From Clostridium bowmanii (lineage in GTDB: Bacteria > Bacillota > Clostridia > Clostridiales > Clostridiaceae), in the NCBI RefSeq assembly GCF_018861315.1, contig NZ_JAHLDL010000020.1, forward strand, positions 1-64,000: DNA of 64,000 nt, given 5' to 3'. The position numbers and the translations under genes were made by a program. Below, piece by piece: positions 59,061-64,000 of the stretch (positions are counted from its first letter, which is position 1; every line of letters begins with the position of its first letter). The notes below the pieces were generated by a model that ran no database searches, had not been told where the DNA came from, and saw only the letters and a program-made list of their open reading frames with translations.

Positions 59061-62000
59061 TTAACTGCACCCAGTGGTTGTTCCGCAGTCCTGGCAAACC
59101 TTGCAATTACCGTTTCTAACTAGTCTAGTACTAGAGCAATGTGAGCAGGTTTCAGAGTATAATCTTTCTCCTTGAATTTTATCCTTACTTATATTCATAG
59201 GGGAAGGTACATTCTCAACATCCACTATGCTAGCTGAAATTTCACTCTCATCAGGCATTAGTGGGTTTTTAGGTGCATTACTGTCACAATAATTTTCAGG
59301 CTTAATTTGACACCTTGTATAGTCACCTAGTTCTATATCGATAATTTTGCTGATCAAATCAGATATAGAAGAAACAGATTTAATGTAAGGATGTTTTTGT
59401 ACAAAACCGTAAGGCTCAAATTTTTGTCCTCTAAGCATTTTAGAGATATCTTCTGCAGGAACATGATACTGAAGCATTACAGAGATTGATTTTGAAAGAG
59501 AATTAAGTAGTCCAGTAATAATTGTGCCTTCTCTATCTGTAGTTATATATATTTCAGAGATTTCTCCATCTGATCGCCTATTTACTGTAGTATAGACTTT
59601 TACATCATCAATTTGAGCAGGATGAGTAGTGCCATAGCGTATCCCAATTGGTTTTTCTCTTGTTGAATGATTGGATATTTCTCGCTCTTCTTTTGCTTTC
59701 TTTAAAAGATCCGCATAGGATAAATCCTCAAGTGATATTTCTTTATCTTCAGATAAAGTAGTATTTAGAGGCTGACTTGCCTTTGAACCATCTCTATACA
59801 AGGCTATACCTTTTACTCCTAATTTCCAAGAATTAAGTATAACTTCTTCAAAGTCATCTATAGTAGCATTTTTAGGTAAATTTACAGTTTTTGATATAGA
59901 ACCAGATATCATAGGAGTTATTGCTGCCATCATTAGAACATGTCCCATAGATGCAATATACCTTTTTCCGCTACCGCACTTGTTTGCCGTATCAAATATA
60001 GGTAAATGTTCTGGTTTTAAGTGTGGAGCACCCTCAATTTTTCCATCAATAAGTTTTTCATATTCAAATCCATTTTCATTAACTTTTTCTTTTCTTAGAA
60101 TGTAATCAAGAATATCATTTGTTTCAATTTCTGAGTATCCTAGGTTATTTAAGGAATCTTTGATTACGGGATTAACCATGGTCATATAACCGCCACCGGA
60201 TAATTTTTTATAAATAAAATGGCTGAAATATGGTTCTATAGAGGTTGCACCACAATCCATAGCGAAGGAAATAGTACCAGTAGGAGCTATAACTGTAACT
60301 TGAGCATTTCTAAAACCGTGTTTTTCACCACTATTTAATGCTTTTGTGAAGCAGCTTTTTAAGGTTTCACTTATATACCCTAGAGAGCTCTTTTTTAAAA
60401 GATCGTGATTAACTTCTATAGGCTCATAATTAAGGTTTTCATATTCAGTATTTAGGGCACCAGCGGCTCTTGCATGATTCCTTATAACTATTTGCATATA
60501 TGGTTTGTTGATTTCATATTTTTCAAAAGGAGCTAGTTCTTTTGCTAGTAGTGAAGAAACATAATAAGATTGTCCAGTCATTATTCCAGATAGTGAAGAA
60601 GCCAAATTTCTAGCATTTTCTGAATCATATGCATAACCCATCACCATTAATAGTGAAGATAAGTTTGAAATTCCAAGGCCTGTACTTCTAAATAAATAAG
60701 TTTTTCTTGCTATATCCTCAGTTGGAAACTGTCCCCAATGTATTGAAGCTTCAAGAACTAATTGAGTAAGTCCGATTAAATGAACATAGCCCTCTATATC
60801 TAATTTCTTAGTTTTATTATCATAGAATTTATAAATATTAATAGATGCTAAATTACATGAAGTATCATCTAAAAATGCATATTCTCCGCAAGGATTGGTT
60901 GAATTAATTCTATTGTATTTAGCATTAACTATCCCGTCTTCTCCAGCTGGACAAGTGTGCCATGCATTAAAGGTATCATCAAACTGAGGAGCGGGGTCTG
61001 CACATTGCCAAGCAGCTTTGTTAAAGGTATCCCATAGCTGCTTAACACTTATATCTTTATTAACTGAGCAGTCAGCTCTTCCTTTAAGAGTAATAGTCTG
61101 TTTAGGATTTTTTGAAAGGTTATCCACCTTCATCATGAACTCATCTGAGAATCTTATGGAGTTGTTTCCATTTTGACCCGATACAGTTTCATAAGCTTCA
61201 CCTTCAAAACTACCATCATATCCCATTTTAGTTAGAGCACGTACTTTATCTTCTTCTTTAGCTTTCCAAGTCATAAACTCCATTATTTCGGGATGGTTAA
61301 TATCGAGGCAAAGCATCTTAGCAGCTCGTCTTGTAGTTCCACCAGACTTTATTGCTCCTGCATTTCTATCAAGCCCTCTTAAAAAACTCATAAGGCCTGA
61401 AGAAACTCCACCACTAGATAATTTTTCACCGCGAGCTCTTATGCTAGAAAAGTTAGTGCCTGTACCAGAACCGCCTTTAAACAATTTGGTTTCTGTTACA
61501 TATTGTTCAGATATTGAGTGATTTCCGAGTAGTTTATCTTGAATTGAGAGAATGAAACAAGCTGAAGCTTGAGTTCTTGTATAAGCATCTTCACTTTTAA
61601 CAATCTTTTTCTCTTTTTCATCATAATAAAAACTATCTAAGGAGCCACCTTTTATACCATAAGATAGGTTAAGGCCAGTATTAAACCATTGAGGAGAATT
61701 TGGAGCAAACATTTGATTTAAAAATGTATATACTAATTCATCGTAAAGAATGTTTTTTTCCTCATCGGTTTTAATAACTGTCTCGGAAATTAAGGATTCA
61801 CACCAAAAATTAACAAGCCTATGAGCTACCATTTTCATACTATTTTCATAGCCTTGCTTGCCGGGAACACCAGATTTTCTGAAATATTTTGAAGCAATTA
61901 TATCACAGGAATTTTGTGAGTAATGTTCTGGAAATTCTAAATCTTTCATCTCCAAAAGAACTTTATTGGTTTTATGGTCTTTTAGAAAAACATCTACCTT

Positions 62001-62093
62001 TTTCCACTTAAATAAATCATAAACTGTAATAGTTTTATCTTTTTCTAATGCACTTGTATAAAATCTTTTAATTAAACTTTTTATCTCCGCCAT
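59061..62093 (-). CDS. nrdJ: Adenosylcobalamin-dependent (class II) ribonucleoside-diphosphate reductase
   Basis: The 1010-residue enzyme makes deoxyribonucleotides using coenzyme B12. It has the barrel motifs PNSPQWFNTGL, QASACFILSI, NPCGEYAFLDDTSCNLASINI, the finger-loop region VIAPTGTISFAMDCGATSIEP and a C-terminal cysteine zinc finger (CSHCSSTRLVRNGNCKVCQDC). It is class II because there is no separate small subunit gene and the layout matches NrdJ. The start ATG 62093 is 32 bases from AGGAGGTG, with a hairpin in between (see 62094-62132). NrdR-like boxes lie upstream. I saw no cobalamin riboswitch in its leader. Confidence 0.95.
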   Translation of the reverse strand: MAEIKSLIKRFYTSALEKDKTITVYDLFKWKKVDVFLKDHKTNKVLLEMKDLEFPEHYSQNSCDIIASKYFRKSGVPGKQGYENSMKMVAHRLVNFWCESLISETVIKTDEEKNILYDELVYTFLNQMFAPNSPQWFNTGLNLSYGIKGGSLDSFYYDEKEKKIVKSEDAYTRTQASACFILSIQDKLLGNHSISEQYVTETKLFKGGSGTGTNFSSIRARGEKLSSGGVSSGLMSFLRGLDRNAGAIKSGGTTRRAAKMLCLDINHPEIMEFMTWKAKEEDKVRALTKMGYDGSFEGEAYETVSGQNGNNSIRFSDEFMMKVDNLSKNPKQTITLKGRADCSVNKDISVKQLWDTFNKAAWQCADPAPQFDDTFNAWHTCPAGEDGIVNAKYNRINSTNPCGEYAFLDDTSCNLASINIYKFYDNKTKKLDIEGYVHLIGLTQLVLEASIHWGQFPTEDIARKTYLFRSTGLGISNLSSLLMVMGYAYDSENARNLASSLSGIMTGQSYYVSSLLAKELAPFEKYEINKPYMQIVIRNHARAAGALNTEYENLNYEPIEVNHDLLKKSSLGYISETLKSCFTKALNSGEKHGFRNAQVTVIAPTGTISFAMDCGATSIEPYFSHFIYKKLSGGGYMTMVNPVIKDSLNNLGYSEIETNDILDYILRKEKVNENGFEYEKLIDGKIEGAPHLKPEHLPIFDTANKCGSGKRYIASMGHVLMMAAITPMISGSISKTVNLPKNATIDDFEEVILNSWKLGVKGIALYRDGSKASQPLNTTLSEDKEISLEDLSYADLLKKAKEEREISNHSTREKPIGIRYGTTHPAQIDDVKVYTTVNRRSDGEISEIYITTDREGTIITGLLNSLSKSISVMLQYHVPAEDISKMLRGQKFEPYGFVQKHPYIKSVSSISDLISKIIDIELGDYTRCQIKPENYCDSNAPKNPLMPDESEISASIVDVENVPSPMNISKDKIQGERLYSETCSHCSSTRLVRNGNCKVCQDCGTTTGCS

Positions 62094-62132
62094 AAGTATA
62101 CTAGCCTAATAAAGCTAGTATATTCACCTCCT
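62094..62132 (-). promoter_or_regulatory. Ribosome binding site separated from the nrdJ start by a hairpin
   Basis: On the minus strand AGGAGGTG (62125-62132) is followed by AA, then TATACTAGC-TTTATTAG-GCTAGTATA (9-bp perfect stem, 62097-62122), CTT and the ATG. If the hairpin forms, the site-to-start gap shrinks from 33 bases to about 7, the optimum. An in-frame TAG inside the loop rules out an upstream start. Confidence 0.7.
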
Positions 62133-62258
62133 ATTATTTATCCAACAATTAAAATTAAAGTTGGATTATGTAAAATGAATTCTTGCACGTTTGATATTAC
62201 TATGCTAGAAAGCACTCTTAGTTGTTTAACTTAATATTATGTAATAAAACAGTATGGC

Positions 62259-62305
62259 ATACTACATGTAGTAAACACAAAGTGAATTATCACTATATAT
62301 GGTAT
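62259..62305. promoter_or_regulatory. Pair of NrdR-like boxes
   Basis: Box A (62259-62274) contains ACTACATGTAGT and box B (62290-62305) contains CACTATATATGG. Both fit the NrdR consensus acaCwAtATaTwGtgt in the core (box A: CTACATGTAG; box B has one mismatch). Their centres are 31 bp apart, three helical turns, which is the usual NrdR arrangement. They lie 165 to 212 bases upstream of nrdJ. Confidence 0.65.
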
Positions 62306-62581
62306 TATATATTAAAATATATTATAAATCAATTATTAAATTATTTTGAAGTGGATTAAAAATAATTTGGTATTATACTATAAAATAGTATAAAATCAAA
62401 TGCAATTATATAATAAAATAGTCTAAAAATCAACATGAACTATTACCCAAAGGAATGACGAATAAAAACTATATTTATATAATAACAACCATATGTACAT
62501 AATAATGCACTATAATAAATATATTATTATTTTTAAGAGAAGTAATTTAATTACTATTCGAAAAGAGGTGAAGAGAAATTT

Positions 62582-63088
62582 ATGGTGCATCAATTTGATG
62601 GAAAAAGGCCTAAAGTACAGAAACATTCTTTTATTGCAATTAGTGCAGATGTTATAGGCAATGTAACTATAGGTGAGTACAGTAATATTTGGTTTGGAGC
62701 TGTATTAAGAGGTGACATGGATTATATATCCATAGGGGATTACACAAATATTCAAGATAATTGCACCGTGCATAATGATAAAGACTTTCCTGTGTATATT
62801 GGTGATTATGTAACTGTAGGGCATAATGCTATAATACATGGTTGTAAGATTTCAAATTATACTTTAATTGGTATGGGTAGTACTATACTAAATGGAGCTG
62901 AAATAGGTGAATACACTATAATTGGAGCGGGTAGCTTAGTTACTCAAGGGAAAAAAATACCTTCTGGGGTTCTTTGTATGGGGGTACCGGCGAAGGTTAT
63001 TCGTGAACTAACTATAGAAGAAAAAGAAGGTTTAAAAAAATCTGCTCTGCATTATGTAGAGCTTTCAATGAGATATATTTTAGAATAA
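62582..63088 (+). CDS. Gamma-class carbonic anhydrase family protein
   Basis: The 168-residue protein is a left-handed beta-helix of hexapeptide repeats (IGEYSNIWFGAVLRGDM, YTIIGAGSLVTQG). The three zinc ligands of gamma-carbonic anhydrases are present: H64, H81 and H86 in TVHND and GHNAIIHG. Many homologues have weak or no activity, so hydration of CO2 is only likely. The ribosome site AGAGGTGAAGAG is somewhat far from ATG 62582. A terminator follows. Confidence 0.9.
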   Translation: MVHQFDGKRPKVQKHSFIAISADVIGNVTIGEYSNIWFGAVLRGDMDYISIGDYTNIQDNCTVHNDKDFPVYIGDYVTVGHNAIIHGCKISNYTLIGMGSTILNGAEIGEYTIIGAGSLVTQGKKIPSGVLCMGVPAKVIRELTIEEKEGLKKSALHYVELSMRYILE

Positions 63089-63099
63089 GTTGGGCTAAA

Positions 63100-63152
63100 T
63101 ACAGTAACCTTTCTAGTAAATTTTTTTTATTAGAAGGGTACTGTATTTTTTT
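63100..63152 (+). terminator. Terminator after the carbonic anhydrase gene
   Basis: ACAGTAACCTTTCTA pairs with TAGAAGGGTACTGT (one mismatch) followed by ATTTTTTTG. Confidence 0.85.
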
Positions 63153-63201
63153 GTAGAATAGTATATAAGGTTAGTAATGGGATAATAAGGGGGAGTAAGT
63201 T

Positions 63202-64000
63202 TTGAAGTTTATGAGATTTAGAGATGAAAAGAAGAAAAAAAGGTTGATGTCCTTTTTGATGTCAAGTGCATTGGTAGGTAATATTTTTGGTTTTTCAGGT
63301 ATAAATGTTTATGCAACGACAAGTAAAAAGGATATTATTATTGTGGATGAAAAAATTGCCAATGGGGTACAATACATAGAGCAAAAGAGAAGTTATTATG
63401 ATACAGATAAAAGTGGTGTACAGCTAAAGCAGACACTAAATATTATTAAGGCAGACATGGACAACAGTGATGTGGATCTTATATTCGCTAAAGCAAAAGA
63501 CGTAGTACTTGCAAAAGATACTGTATCAAAACAAATTGGACAAGAAATAACTAAAAATAACGGTGTAGTAGGGGGAGTCAATGGTGATTTCTTCAACATG
63601 GTTATAGGTGCAAGTGTAGGGCCTCAAATTATAGATGGTGCACCATTGGTAGGATATACTTGTAAGGCAGATGAAAGTAGATATCCAATATTTGGTATAG
63701 ATAACAATGGTAAGCTATTTATAGAGAATTTGAGCTTTAACGGTAAGCTCACCAGTGATCCTAGCACAAATGTAGAGCAGCAAAGTGTGCTTATAGATAG
63801 TGTTAATAGATTTGGTGAATTTGAAGTGAATAAGTTCAGTGTGAAAAATAGCCTAATGGTACTCACACCAGAGTATAGCTTAGATAGAAAAGTAAAACAG
63901 TCAGCTTATGCACCAAGTGAGGTATTGACAGTAATTAGAGCAGTAGATGGACCCGTTTTATTAGACAAGCAGTTTACAGGAGTAATTGAGAGTATAGGAG
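63202..64000 (+). CDS. Secreted phosphodiester glycosidase family protein (5' part, runs off the window)
   Basis: TTG 63202 follows AAGGGGGAGTAAGT and opens a frame that stays open to the window end (266 codons). It starts basic (RFRDEKKKKRL) with a signal peptide (LMSSALVGNIFGFSGINVYAT). The part seen has the NAGPA N-terminal block GGVNGDFFNMVIG followed by PQIIDGAPL, the variant of the NGGFF motif found in long wall-associated members. This is the third phosphodiester glycosidase gene in 10 kb. The DGGSS end and any wall-binding repeats lie outside the window. Confidence 0.8.
   Translation, partial: MKFMRFRDEKKKKRLMSFLMSSALVGNIFGFSGINVYATTSKKDIIIVDEKIANGVQYIEQKRSYYDTDKSGVQLKQTLNIIKADMDNSDVDLIFAKAKDVVLAKDTVSKQIGQEITKNNGVVGGVNGDFFNMVIGASVGPQIIDGAPLVGYTCKADESRYPIFGIDNNGKLFIENLSFNGKLTSDPSTNVEQQSVLIDSVNRFGEFEVNKFSVKNSLMVLTPEYSLDRKVKQSAYAPSEVLTVIRAVDGPVLLDKQFTGVIESIG

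Larger units (their letters stand above)
62094..62581. other. Intergenic region between nrdJ and the carbonic anhydrase gene
   Basis: This 488-base AT-rich region separates divergent genes. It holds the nrdJ ribosome-site hairpin, the NrdR-like box pair at 62259-62305 and several near-repeats of TATAATAAAATAGTATAAAAT type. No small gene was seen. Confidence 0.6.

Noticed and set aside
62261-62272. ACTACATGTAGT as a BlaI-type operator
   Set aside because: The TACA and TGTA halves are adjacent without the two-base gap, and the site pairs with a second box at NrdR spacing.
62094-62581. Cobalamin riboswitch upstream of the B12-dependent reductase
   Set aside because: No B12-box-like element or other conserved riboswitch core could be found in the region on either strand.

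Overview
The window is low-G+C, AT-rich DNA that looks like a chromosome segment of a spore-forming anaerobic Firmicute close to Clostridium sensu stricto. The basis is the strong AGGAGG-type ribosome binding sites, frequent TTG/GTG starts, CW_binding_2 and SLAP surface proteins, MurT/GatD, an ATP-type PEP carboxykinase, GapN and an adenosylcobalamin-dependent ribonucleotide reductase. The genus is an inference; no rRNA, tRNA or phage region was found.

Region 1 (1-4.9 kb) is a decay zone. It holds remnants of an ADP-ribosyltransferase-like toxin pair joined to the tail of a Uma2-type nuclease, a sigma-54 activator missing most of its middle, and a MacA-like adaptor fused in frame to the back half of a MacB-like ATPase, followed by an intact-looking MacB permease. 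Region 2 (5-20.6 kb) is a cell-surface cluster: an SLH protein, a RAYT transposase with REP-like palindromes, a complete second ABC exporter (ATPase, FtsX permease, adaptor), a transglutaminase-like protein, a SLAP protein, a large CW_binding_2/beta-helix protein, a coiled-coil repeat protein and a polysaccharide deacetylase-like protein.

Region 3 (20.9-47.3 kb) is mostly housekeeping: CorA, MntP, a dipeptidase, Fur, an HD-GYP protein, rhomboid, FtsH, RNase H, two tandem XRE-TPR regulators, GatD/MurT, CapA, an EamA transporter, PckA, UppP, PfkA, a beta-lactamase-fold protein without its serine, a ComEC-like hydrolase and PlsC. Region 4 (47.4-53.5 kb) holds GapN, small membrane or coiled-coil proteins and a panthothenate operon (DUF2520 protein, panB, panC, panD).

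Region 5 (54.3-58.9 kb) is the most interesting part. A BlaI-type repressor with a near-ideal operator inside its own promoter precedes a BlaR1-type M56 membrane protease whose sensor domain is a phosphodiester glycosidase (NAGPA) domain instead of a penicillin-binding domain. Next come a stand-alone membrane-anchored paralogue of that domain and an anchored propeller-like protein. This suggests a cell-envelope sensing circuit that reads a phosphodiester-linked sugar polymer rather than a beta-lactam. Region 6 (59-64 kb) has nrdJ, with a pair of NrdR-like boxes and a hairpin between its ribosome binding site and start codon, a gamma-carbonic anhydrase and the start of a third phosphodiester glycosidase gene cut by the window edge.

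Positions and motifs were read from the sequence. Family names come from motif recognition without database searches.
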